A stretch of DNA of 64,000 nt from Microbacterium indicum DSM 19969. Its GTDB lineage: Bacteria > Actinomycetota > Actinomycetes > Actinomycetales > Microbacteriaceae. The notes below the pieces were generated by a model. The model saw only the letters and a program-made list of their open reading frames with translations, was not told where the DNA came from and ran no database searches. Where the stretch lies: contig NZ_AULR01000013.1 of NCBI RefSeq assembly GCF_000422385.1, positions 17,084-81,083 on the forward strand, written 5' to 3'. Positions 45,214-53,172 of the stretch are shown one piece after another. Made by a program: the position numbers and the translations under genes. Position 1 is the stretch's first letter, and each line of letters starts with the position of its first letter.

Positions 45214-46932
45214 CTACTTCTCCGTCGCGCCGCGCCCCGCCGTCATCCGGTCGCGCACCTCGCGGCGCAGCACCTTCCCGACGAGGGAGCGCGGCAGCTC
45301 GTCCATCCGGACGATCCGGCGCGGGATCTTGTAGTCGGCCAGGTGCGCGCGGCAGAAGTCGCGCAGGGCCCCGTCGTCGAACACCCGCCCCTCGGCGATC
45401 TCGACGGCCGCGGCGACCTGCTCGCTTCCGTCGGGGCGCCGGAGCCCCACCACCGCCGCGGCGACGACGTCGGGGTGCGCCTCGAGCGTCTCCTCGACCT
45501 CGTGCGGTGCGACGTTGTATCCGCCCGTGATGATGAGCTCCTTGATCCGGTCTACGACCGTCACGAAGCCGTCGTCCGAGACCGTGACGATGTCGCCCGT
45601 GCGCAGCCATCCTCCCGGCAGCAGCGCGGCCGCCGTCTCCTCGGGGCGCTTCCAGTAGCCCGCGAACACCTGCGGCCCGCGCAGCAGGAGCTCTCCGGCC
45701 TCGCCCGGCCCGACCTCGGCCGACGGATCGTCGATGCGGACGACGCGGATGTCGGTGCCCGGGAACGGAACGCCGACGGTCCCGGGGCGCCGCGTCGGCC
45801 CGATCGGGTTGCCGAGCGCGACGGGCGATGTCTCGGTCATCCCGTACCCCTCAACGAGCAGGCCGCCCGTCGCCTCCTCCCACCGCCGCACCGTCGCGAG
45901 CGGCAGGCTCATCGCCCCGGAGATCGCGAACCGCACCGTCGAGACGTCGATCGCGCCGTGCGCCGCGCTGCGTGCGAGGGCGTCGTAGACGGGAGGGACG
46001 CCGGGGAGGAAGGTCGGCGGATCCGCCTTCGCGGCGTCGGCGACGAGCGCGGCGTCGAAGGTCGGGAACAGCACGAGCTTCGCGCCGATGCTCATCGCGA
46101 AGGTCAGGCAGAGCGTGAGCCCGTACGCGTGGAAGAGCGGCAGCACCCCGTAGAAGGTCTCCTCGCCCTCCCGCAGCCCCGGCACCCACGCGCGCCCCTG
46201 CATCGCGTTCGCGCGGAGGTTGCGGTGCGTGAGGATCGCGCCCTTGGGCGTTCCCGTCGTGCCGCTCGTGTACTGGAGGATCGCGACGTCGTCGACGCTG
46301 GGGCGGCGGTGCCGACGCGGGAGGCGCCGCCCGCCGACGAGCTTCCGCCACGCGATGACGCCACGCGATCGCGGGCGGGCCGTGAGCTTCGCGCGCGCCT
46401 CGCGAGCCGCCGGGACGGGGAGGCGCAGCGCCGCGCGCTTCCCGAACGGCATCTCGGCCGTCATGTCGACCGCGACGATGTGGCGCGGGCGCACGTCGCT
46501 CGGCAGCTCGGCGACGACGTCGGCGGTCCGGTCCCACACGATCGCGACCTGCGCCCCGTGATCCTCGAACTGGTGCCGCAGCTCCCGCGGGGTGTACAGC
46601 GGGTTGTGCTCGACGACGACCGCGCCGAGCCGCAGGACCGCGTAGAACGCGACGACGTGCTGAGGGCAGTTCGGCATGACGAGCGCCACGCGGTCTCCCG
46701 CCTGGACGCCGAGCCGGCGCAGCCCCGCCGCGGCGCGGGCGATCCGCTCCCCCAGGTCGCCGTAGGTCGTGCGGGCGCCGAAGAACACGAGCGCGGTCGT
46801 CCGGCGATGGCGTCGGACGCTCCGATCCACCATGTCGACGAGCGTCTCGGTGACCTCGGGGATGTCGTCCGGAACCCCCGGCGCGTACGCCGTCGTCCAG
46901 GGTCGTTCTGTCCAGGGGCCGGTCGGTTCCAC
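45214..46932 (-). CDS. Long-chain fatty-acid-CoA ligase (FadD-type)
   Basis: A 572-residue ANL adenylating enzyme. LQYTSGTTGTPKGAILTHRN is the P-loop motif; then EGYGMTETSP, WLRTGDIV and VVDRIKELIITGGYNV, with the catalytic Lys in LPRSLVGKVLRRE near the C-terminus. It acyl-adenylates and then thioesterifies fatty acids. It resembles DltA-like medium/long-chain FadD enzymes rather than the FadD15 type at 10107. The GTG at 46932 follows GGAGGAG. Substrate length is not predictable. Confidence 0.93.
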   Translation of the reverse strand: MEPTGPWTERPWTTAYAPGVPDDIPEVTETLVDMVDRSVRRHRRTTALVFFGARTTYGDLGERIARAAAGLRRLGVQAGDRVALVMPNCPQHVVAFYAVLRLGAVVVEHNPLYTPRELRHQFEDHGAQVAIVWDRTADVVAELPSDVRPRHIVAVDMTAEMPFGKRAALRLPVPAAREARAKLTARPRSRGVIAWRKLVGGRRLPRRHRRPSVDDVAILQYTSGTTGTPKGAILTHRNLRANAMQGRAWVPGLREGEETFYGVLPLFHAYGLTLCLTFAMSIGAKLVLFPTFDAALVADAAKADPPTFLPGVPPVYDALARSAAHGAIDVSTVRFAISGAMSLPLATVRRWEEATGGLLVEGYGMTETSPVALGNPIGPTRRPGTVGVPFPGTDIRVVRIDDPSAEVGPGEAGELLLRGPQVFAGYWKRPEETAAALLPGGWLRTGDIVTVSDDGFVTVVDRIKELIITGGYNVAPHEVEETLEAHPDVVAAAVVGLRRPDGSEQVAAAVEIAEGRVFDDGALRDFCRAHLADYKIPRRIVRMDELPRSLVGKVLRREVRDRMTAGRGATEK

Positions 46933-47031
46933 GTGCTCTCCTCCGGGGCGGGGCGGGTCCCTCCATGCTGACAGGGCCCACATGCCGCGAGCGGCACACC
47001 TCGGTCCTCGGAAGTCGGGATACCCGGTCCT

Positions 47032-47628
47032 CTACCGGATCGCGGCCGAGACGACCGCGGCGAAGGCGCCTCCGACGGCGCCCGCGACGGAGTTCGCGTC
47101 GCCGAGGTAGCCGTTGACCATCGCGCCGTCGCGCAGGACCATCAGCTGGCGGGCGGTCGCGTCGACGTCGTGCGCCCCCGCCGACGCTGCGATCTCGGCG
47201 AACTGCTCGAGCATCCACGCGCGGTGCGCGTCGACGGCCGCGCGCACGGGATCCCCCGGGTCGGCGAACTCGGCGGCGGCGTTGATGAACGCGCAGCCGC
47301 GGAAGCCCGGCCGGCAGCTCGCCTCGCCGATGCCCGCGGCGAGCGCGCGGAGGGATCCGATCGCGTCGCCTGCCCCGCGCGACTCCTCCATCCAGGCCCG
47401 CTCGGCCGACGCCTGCTGCTCGAGGTACGCGACGACGAGCTCGCCCTTGCTGCGGAAGTGGCGGTAGAAGGTGACCTTCGTGATCCCGACGTCGTCGATG
47501 ATCCGGTCCGCGCTCGTCGCGCGGATCCCCTGGGCGTAGAACAGCTCGCTCGCCGCCGTCAGGATCCGGGCCCTGGTGTCCGCGGCCGAGGACCGACGCG
47601 CCGCGGGGGCCGGTGTCGTGGGGGTCAT
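47032..47628 (-). CDS. TetR/AcrR-family transcriptional regulator
   Basis: A 198-residue regulator from the ATG at 47628 (GGAG 6 nt upstream). The HTH is DTRARILTAASELFYAQGIRATSADRIIDDVGITKVTFYRHFRSK; the C-terminal domain includes CRPGFRGCAFINAAAEF, typical of a widespread TetR subgroup. An ATG at 47691, inside the putative operator and 6 nt after TAGTAC, would add 21 residues and could be a leaderless start. It is divergent from the DUF308-like membrane protein, its likely target. Confidence 0.88.
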   Translation of the reverse strand: MTPTTPAPAARRSSAADTRARILTAASELFYAQGIRATSADRIIDDVGITKVTFYRHFRSKGELVVAYLEQQASAERAWMEESRGAGDAIGSLRALAAGIGEASCRPGFRGCAFINAAAEFADPGDPVRAAVDAHRAWMLEQFAEIAASAGAHDVDATARQLMVLRDGAMVNGYLGDANSVAGAVGGAFAAVVSAAIR

Positions 47629-47690
47629 TCTTCGCTCCGAGGTTCGCGGCGCGGGTTGCGTTCGCGGTGGGGAAAGCCTATCTTCGCTCA

Positions 47691-47714
47691 TGTAGACGTA
47701 CTAGTAACTCTACA
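47691..47714. promoter_or_regulatory. TetR operator between divergent genes
   Basis: A 24-bp imperfect palindrome with outer arms TGTAGA/TCTACA and a central ACTAGT core lies between the TetR gene and the membrane protein gene; 20 of 24 positions are symmetric. Size and symmetry fit a TetR-family operator. Confidence 0.65.
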
Positions 47715-47739
47715 TCCCAACCTTCGATCGGAGAGCCCG

Positions 47740-48276
47740 ATGTCCATCCCCTTCGCCGCCGCCCTGCGGCGCCTCTACGCCGTCCGGTTCGTCTTCGCGA
47801 TCGCGTGGGCGGCCGTCGTCCTCGCGGCCGCCCCGACCGGGGCGTTCCTCACGATCCTGCTCGTGATCTATCCGCTCTTCGACGCGGGATCGGTCCTGTG
47901 GCAGCTGCGCGCCGCACCCGCTCGATCGAGCGCGTCCGAGTGGATCAACGTCGCCGTCAGCGTCGCGGTGGCGGTCGCACTCGGGGTCGCCTCGACCGTC
48001 TCGATTCCCGCGGTCCTCGTCGTGTGGGGCATCTGGGCGATCGGATCGGGCATCCCGCAGCTCGTCACCGCGATCCGCAACCGCGCATCGGGCGGCCAGG
48101 TCGCGCAGATGCTCAGCGGCGGCATCTCGGTCTTCGCGGGCGCGGGATTCGTGTTGCAGGGGATCCAGGGCGCGAGCTCGGTCGCCGGCCCCGCGGGCTA
48201 TGCCGCGATCGGCGGGATCTTCTTCCTCGTCTCGGCGATCCGCCTCAGCGTCCTGCTCCGGCGGACCGCGGCCTGA
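47740..48276 (+). CDS. DUF308-like integral membrane protein
   Basis: A 178-residue protein with about six hydrophobic segments (LYAVRFVFAIAWAAVVLAAA, then TILLVIYPLFDAGSVLWQ and others). The spacing of helices and the GIWAIGSGIPQL pattern are like HdeD/DUF308 membrane proteins, which have no firmly established function in actinobacteria. GGAG lies upstream of the ATG. Its promoter overlaps the TetR operator, so it is likely the regulated target. It converges on the P-type ATPase gene with 12 bp between stops. Confidence 0.75.
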   Translation: MSIPFAAALRRLYAVRFVFAIAWAAVVLAAAPTGAFLTILLVIYPLFDAGSVLWQLRAAPARSSASEWINVAVSVAVAVALGVASTVSIPAVLVVWGIWAIGSGIPQLVTAIRNRASGGQVAQMLSGGISVFAGAGFVLQGIQGASSVAGPAGYAAIGGIFFLVSAIRLSVLLRRTAA

Positions 48277-48288
48277 TCCCGGCCCGCG

Positions 48289-50166
48289 TCAGCGGCGGGC
48301 GCGGCGCCCCGGGATCAGGCGCGCCGAGTTGAGGATGAACGCCGTCTCGCTCCCCACATGGATGAGGGCCGCGACGACGGGGCTCAGGAACCCGAACGCC
48401 GCGAGGCTCATGCCGAGGAGGTCGATGACGATCGTGCCGATGAAGTTCGCCATGACGATGCGGCGAGCGCGGCGGGCGACGTGCACCGTGCGGACGAGGT
48501 CGTCGAGGTCGGAGCTGATGAGCACGACGTCGGCGCTCTCGCGCGCGATGTCGGTTCCGGAGCCCATCGCGATCCCGACGTCGGCCCGCGCGAGCGCCGG
48601 AGCGTCGTTCACGCCGTCGCCGACCATCGCGAGCCTCCGGCCCGCGGCGCGCTCGGCGTCGATCGCCGCGAGCTTCTCGTCGGGCAGGAGCCCGGCCCGG
48701 ACGTCGTCGATCCCGACCTCGGCGCCGACCGCGCGGGCCGTGGCCTCCTGGTCACCGGTGATCATGAGGGTGTTCAGGCCGCGTCGGTGCAGCTCGGCGA
48801 CCGCGCGGCGCGCGCTGTCCCGAATCGCGTCGGCGAGCAGGATCGTCCCCGCATAGACGCCGTCGACCGCGACGTGGACGGGGGTCGCGGTGCCCTGCCC
48901 GTCGAGCGGGTCGGGCGCGCCGGGGACCAGCGCGCGGTTGCCCGCGGCGACCGATCGGCCCGAGACCGTCGCGGCGAGCCCGCGGCCGGGCTCATAGGAG
49001 AATCCCTCCGCCGCCCCGAGCGCGAGGCCCCGGCCTCGCGCCGCCGCGACGATCGCCTGACCGAGCGGGTGCTCGGAGGACGACTCCGCGGCCGCGACGA
49101 GCGCGAGCAGCTCGTCCTCGTCCGTGCCGGGCGCGGGGCGGATCCCGACGACGGTCGGCGCTCCGGACGTCAGCGTTCCCGTCTTGTCGAACACCACGGT
49201 GTCGACGGACGAGAGGGCCTCGAGGTGGGCGCCGTCCTTCACGAAGGCGCCCGAGCGGGCGATGCGGGCGATGGCCGCGAGCGCGGCGAGCGGCGTGCCC
49301 GCCGCGATGCCGCACGCGCCCGCGACGACCACGACCGAGATCGTCGCCGTGAGGTCGCGCGTGACGAGGAACGTGACCGCGGCGCCCGCGAGCGCGAGGT
49401 ACACGAGCCACGCGGCGAGGCGATCGGCGAGGCGCTGGACGGGAGGCTCCGACGACTGCGCCTCGCGCACCGCCTCGACGATCCGCCCGTACGACGAGTC
49501 GGCGCCGATCCGCTCGGCGCGCACGTCCACGGCACCGACCTGGTTGATCGACCCCGACAGCACTTCGCTGCCGACCGCGACGTCGACGGGGAGCGACTCC
49601 CCTGTGATGCGCGACTGGTCGACGCTCGAGGAACCCGCGACCACCGTGCCGTCGACGGGGATCCGCCCGCCGGGGGCGATCACGACGACCTGCCCCGCGC
49701 GCACCTCGGCGAGCGGCGACACCACGACATCCGCCCCGTCGCGCAGCTGCACCGTCTCCGGCAGGAACGCCATGAGGTCCGTGAGGGCGTCGCGACCGCG
49801 GTCCATCGAGAGGTCCTCGAGGATCTCGGCGGCGAGGACGAAGGTCGTGATGACGAGCGACGTCACCCACTCCCCGATCGCCGCGGCGGCGGCGATCGCG
49901 ATGAGCATCGACAGCTCCATGCTCATGCGCCGGTGCCGCACGTCCTCCCACGCCTCGGCGAGAATCGGCCAGCAGCCGACCACGAGCCCGAGCACCGCGA
50001 CGACCGGCACGGACGGCCACGGCCCGGTCAAGCCGAGGGCGACCGCGGCCGCGCAGGCCGCCACGAACAGCGTGCGCGCGAGGTCGCCCCGGTCGATGCG
50101 GCTCCAGAGGCTCCGCTCCGCCATCACCCGGGGCGATCCCGAGGCCTGCTCCGCCGCGACGCTCAC
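48289..50166 (-). CDS. Heavy-metal-type P-type ATPase lacking a CPx motif
   Basis: A 625-residue P1B-like cation ATPase. Present: actuator TGES (DQSRITGESLPV), phosphorylation site DKTGTLT, SEHPLG, ATP-binding and hinge GDGVNDAPALARAD, and the end helix LIHVGSETAFILNSARLI. There is no N-terminal HMA domain. The membrane metal motif, normally CPC, SPC or similar, reads GACGIAAGTPLA, with Cys followed by Gly. The GTG at 50166 overlaps the ArsR stop, so the metal-responsive regulator and the pump form one operon. Exported metal not determinable from the sequence; the altered motif argues against a standard Cu or Zn/Cd pump. Confidence 0.88.
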   Translation of the reverse strand: MSVAAEQASGSPRVMAERSLWSRIDRGDLARTLFVAACAAAVALGLTGPWPSVPVVAVLGLVVGCWPILAEAWEDVRHRRMSMELSMLIAIAAAAAIGEWVTSLVITTFVLAAEILEDLSMDRGRDALTDLMAFLPETVQLRDGADVVVSPLAEVRAGQVVVIAPGGRIPVDGTVVAGSSSVDQSRITGESLPVDVAVGSEVLSGSINQVGAVDVRAERIGADSSYGRIVEAVREAQSSEPPVQRLADRLAAWLVYLALAGAAVTFLVTRDLTATISVVVVAGACGIAAGTPLAALAAIARIARSGAFVKDGAHLEALSSVDTVVFDKTGTLTSGAPTVVGIRPAPGTDEDELLALVAAAESSSEHPLGQAIVAAARGRGLALGAAEGFSYEPGRGLAATVSGRSVAAGNRALVPGAPDPLDGQGTATPVHVAVDGVYAGTILLADAIRDSARRAVAELHRRGLNTLMITGDQEATARAVGAEVGIDDVRAGLLPDEKLAAIDAERAAGRRLAMVGDGVNDAPALARADVGIAMGSGTDIARESADVVLISSDLDDLVRTVHVARRARRIVMANFIGTIVIDLLGMSLAAFGFLSPVVAALIHVGSETAFILNSARLIPGRRARR

Positions 50167-50552
50167 GACCCCGAGCCCTCGGCGCGCTCGGGGAGCCCCT
50201 GCGCCCCGAGGTGATGCTCGGGGACGGAGCCGTCCACCACGTGCTCGGCCTGGAACACGGCGTGCGTCACGAGCTGACGCGCGTGCTCGTCGATCAGGCT
50301 GTAGAAGACGCGGGTGCCCGACTGGCGGGCGGCGACGACCCGCCCCCACCGCAGCTTCGCGAGGTGCTGCGAGACGACGGTCGGCGACTTGCCGACACGC
50401 TCCGCGAGCTCGCCGACCGCGAGCTCGCCGTCGCGCAGCGCGAGGATGATCCGGATCCGCGTCGCGTCCGACAACAGCGTGAACACCTCGGCGGCGAGAT
50501 CGACGTACTGACTCTGCGGGTCGAAAGTGCACTTCTTCGAATCTTCACTCAT
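50163..50552 (-). CDS. ArsR/SmtB-family metalloregulator
   Basis: A 129-residue winged-helix repressor. The HTH reads GELAVGELAERVGKSPTVVSQHLAKLRWGRVVAARQSGTRVFYSL; FTLLSDATRIRIILAL is the preceding core helix. Possible metal ligands are Cys8 in KKCTFD and the His-rich C-terminus (HAVFQAEHVV, PEHHLG). It is coupled to the P-type ATPase. An inverted repeat ACGCAG-N9-CTGCGT surrounds its own -10 (TAGTAT), which ends 6 nt before the ATG, so it should autorepress. Confidence 0.92.
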   Translation of the reverse strand: MSEDSKKCTFDPQSQYVDLAAEVFTLLSDATRIRIILALRDGELAVGELAERVGKSPTVVSQHLAKLRWGRVVAARQSGTRVFYSLIDEHARQLVTHAVFQAEHVVDGSVPEHHLGAQGLPERAEGSGS

Positions 50553-50573
50553 ACGCAGATACTAAGACTGCGT
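50553..50573 (-). promoter_or_regulatory. ArsR operator and leaderless promoter
   Basis: ACGCAG-N9-CTGCGT (50553-50573) encloses the -10 hexamer TAGTAT (50564-50559); the right arm ends directly at the ATG at 50552. Binding would occlude transcription start. Confidence 0.6.
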
Positions 50574-50613
50574 CGAGCTGGCCCGCAAGGCGTCGAGGCG
50601 ACGCGCCTCGAGA

Positions 50614-50799
50614 TCAGTCGGACGCGATCCGCAGCGTCCCGACCTGCGCGTCGTACGCCGCGTTCATGAGCGGGTACTCGGCCTCGGCGGACAGGTCCAT
50701 CTGCCCGAGCGCGCCGGCCCAGTACCGGAGGATCCGTCCGCCCTCGGCCGCGGGGTCATCGGCGATCGAGTCGAGGTCGATCTCGATGGTGAGCTTCAT
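50614..50799 (-). CDS. Small hypothetical protein
   Basis: A 61-residue acidic protein beginning MKLTIEIDLDSI and containing GRILRYWAGALGQMDLSAEAEYPLMNAAYD. A GGAGGAA ribosome binding site precedes the ATG. I do not recognise the family; the ending VGTLRIASD and short beta-strand start suggest a small folded domain. It lies downstream of the His-rich secreted protein on the same strand (47 bp gap). Confidence 0.6.
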   Translation of the reverse strand: MKLTIEIDLDSIADDPAAEGGRILRYWAGALGQMDLSAEAEYPLMNAAYDAQVGTLRIASD

Positions 50800-50846
50800 G
50801 GGGTTCCTCCGTCGTCTCGAGCCGCGCGGGATCCGCGCGCGGGGCC

Positions 50847-51536
50847 TCAGTATCCCTCGGGCCAGGTGAACGCCGCAGGCGCGGTCGCCGTCTCTCCGGC
50901 CGACGTCACCACGATGTCGATGTCCTCGTGATCGGCGAGCACGATGTCGGCGGGATCCCCGGAGTACTCCTTCTGATCCACGAACACCGTCATGGTCTGG
51001 CCGTCCTGGCCGTCGGTGTACGCGCCGACGGTGCCATCCGAGAGCGGCACCTGCCACTCGTCGAACACCTGCCCGAGCGTGAAGTCCTCGACCGTCGGGG
51101 ACTCGACGTGGATGATCCCGGAGTCGTCGTGCGTGTGCAGCGGCGAGATCTCGCCAGCCGCCTCGTCGATGCCGAGGTACGCCGGGACGGAGACCGCGGT
51201 GCCGTCGACCGTCACGCTGAGGTGGGAGTGGATGTGGAGCGCGGTCCCCTCGGCGGTGAGCATGTCGAGCCCTGCCGACTTCACGGCCGACTCGACGTCG
51301 GACGGCACGGCCCAGGTCGTCCCGGATCCGCCGGCCGCGGCCGCGGAGGGCTGGCTCGTCGCGTGGACGATCGGGATGGCGACCGCGGCCACGACGCCGG
51401 CGGCCACGACGACGCCGCCGGCGATGACCGCGGTGCGGATGCGCCGAGTGCGACGCCGCTCGGCCTGGCGCCTCCGCTCGGCCTCCTCGCGGGCGGCCTG
51501 CCGGGCGGCGTTCTTCGACTCGCGCTTCTGGTTCAC
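50847..51536 (-). CDS. Membrane-anchored His-rich extracellular protein
   Basis: A 229-residue protein from the GTG at 51536 (a GTG at 51578 would add 14 residues). A long charged, probably helical head (KNAARQAAREEAERRRQAERRRTRR) leads to one membrane helix (about 36-58) and an exported domain with HIHSHLSVTVDG and SPLHTHDDSGIIHVES. The paired His clusters could bind a metal. Proteins with this HxHxH / HTHD...HIE pattern recur in actinobacteria without known function. It lies beside an ArsR/P-type ATPase pair on the same strand, which hints at metal handling, but that is inference. Confidence 0.7.
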   Translation of the reverse strand: MNQKRESKNAARQAAREEAERRRQAERRRTRRIRTAVIAGGVVVAAGVVAAVAIPIVHATSQPSAAAAGGSGTTWAVPSDVESAVKSAGLDMLTAEGTALHIHSHLSVTVDGTAVSVPAYLGIDEAAGEISPLHTHDDSGIIHVESPTVEDFTLGQVFDEWQVPLSDGTVGAYTDGQDGQTMTVFVDQKEYSGDPADIVLADHEDIDIVVTSAGETATAPAAFTWPEGY

Positions 51537-51680
51537 GCTTCTGCTCTCGTTCGGGGATCGACACGACGTGCCGGCCACTCCCCCAGAGAGAGCGACTCAC
51601 CTACGGTAAGTACGTGGCGCCCGGACGCAAAGCCAGGGCCCGAACCCTCAGCAAGCGCATAGCGCCCTGCAGGTCGTCCG

Positions 51681-53153
51681 TCATCGTCGAGCGAGGGCTC
51701 GCATCGTCGGCGCCGTCGCGCCCGCGAGCTCGCGCCACAGCGAGTACGCCTCGTCGTATCGACCGACGAGATCATCCCGCGGCTCGATCGTGTCACCCTC
51801 CTCGACGAGCGCCAACGGCGTCGTCCAGTCGGCGAAGATCCCGACTCCGATCCCTGCGGCGATGGCCGCGCCCAGCGAGGCGCCGGGATGGTTCCTGACG
51901 GTCCGCAAGGGCACGCCGAGCACAGACGCATGGATCTGCTTCCACAGGAGAGACGTCGCGCCCCCGTTCGTCACCGTCGCCGACGACAGGAGGACGCCGC
52001 GCTCGCTCAGCACCTCGGCGTTGTGGCGGAAGCCGAACGCGATCCCCTCGAGGGCGCTGCGGTACAGGTCGACAGCGTCGTGCCCCAGGTGCATGCCCGC
52101 GAACACCCCGCGCAGGTCGACGTCGTTGATCGGGCTCTTCTCACCGAGAAAATACGGCAGGCACAGGACCTCAGAAGCCGGGCGACCGGCGGCTTCGCCG
52201 TCCATCGCGGCGAGGTCCTCGATCTTCAGCAGCCCCTGGACCCATCGGACCAGGCTTCCGCTGGTCGCCATGCATCCGTTCGGCAACCAGAGGTGAGGGA
52301 TCGTGTGCGAATCGAGGAAGAACCGCTCATCCGTGATCGGCTCTTCGGACACGGCGAGGATGTCTCCCGCCCCGCCGAGCTTGACCAGCCAATCCCCCAC
52401 CTGCGTGAGTCCGGCGCTGTACGCCGACAGGACATGATCCGCTCCGCCGACGACCAAGGGGATCCCCGCCGGCAACCCGACGCCGGCGGCGATATCTGCG
52501 CGCAGCTCGCCGACGACGGCCCCGCTGGGCTTCACGGGAGCCAGGCGATCGCCCGCTCCCGCCACAGCTGCCACCGCCGGTGCGAAAGGTGAGCGGTCCA
52601 GGTCGAACAGCCCGGACTCCACCGCCCAGTTCACCTCGACGTGAGGAATCGCCCCCAAGGCTGTGAGCAGCCAGTCGTAGGACCCCAGCACCGCGTACGT
52701 GCGACGCCAGACGTGGGGCTCGTGCCGTGCCACCCACGCCAGTTTCGGGGCGACCGACTGCTGCGTCGTCACGGACCCGGTCGCGCTCAGCGGATCCGCA
52801 TCGGAGAGAGCCGCCGTGAGACGGGCCACCTCCTCACCGGCCCGGGCGTCGTTCTGCAGCATCGCGGGGCGAAGCGGCTCGCCGTCGGATCCGACGAGCA
52901 CGACGGCGGGAACCATCCCGGTCGTCGCGATCGCCTCGATGCGGCGTCCGGGCGTCAGCGCGACGACCTCGGCGATCGCGGAGAGGGCGTTCGTCCGCCA
53001 CTGCTCAGGGTCGGCTTCCGCCCATCCCGGCGCGGGCGAAGACAGTGTGTTCGCCCGGGACGCCGAAGCGATGACGCCCTGATCCGAGTCGACGAGGACC
53101 ACTTTCACTCCGGTCGTTCCGAGGTCCACCCCGATGAGAACGCCGTCTGTCAC
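51681..53153 (-). CDS. FGGY-family carbohydrate kinase (xylulokinase-like)
   Basis: A 490-residue ASKHA-fold sugar kinase. The phosphate-1 loop is GVDLGTTGVKVVLVD at the N-terminus, and the second domain has VGGADHVLSAYSAGL and NGGATSLLWKQIHASVLGVPLRTV, the FGGY C-terminal signature region. Likely phosphorylates a pentose, pentulose or related sugar released from the imported compound. The GTG at 53153 has GGAGG 9 nt upstream. It is the last gene of the BMP-transporter operon, 19 bp after the BtpA gene. Base composition is less biased than in backbone genes. Confidence 0.88.
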   Translation of the reverse strand: MTDGVLIGVDLGTTGVKVVLVDSDQGVIASASRANTLSSPAPGWAEADPEQWRTNALSAIAEVVALTPGRRIEAIATTGMVPAVVLVGSDGEPLRPAMLQNDARAGEEVARLTAALSDADPLSATGSVTTQQSVAPKLAWVARHEPHVWRRTYAVLGSYDWLLTALGAIPHVEVNWAVESGLFDLDRSPFAPAVAAVAGAGDRLAPVKPSGAVVGELRADIAAGVGLPAGIPLVVGGADHVLSAYSAGLTQVGDWLVKLGGAGDILAVSEEPITDERFFLDSHTIPHLWLPNGCMATSGSLVRWVQGLLKIEDLAAMDGEAAGRPASEVLCLPYFLGEKSPINDVDLRGVFAGMHLGHDAVDLYRSALEGIAFGFRHNAEVLSERGVLLSSATVTNGGATSLLWKQIHASVLGVPLRTVRNHPGASLGAAIAAGIGVGIFADWTTPLALVEEGDTIEPRDDLVGRYDEAYSLWRELAGATAPTMRALARR

Positions 53154-53172
53154 GATCGATCGCCTCCGATCC

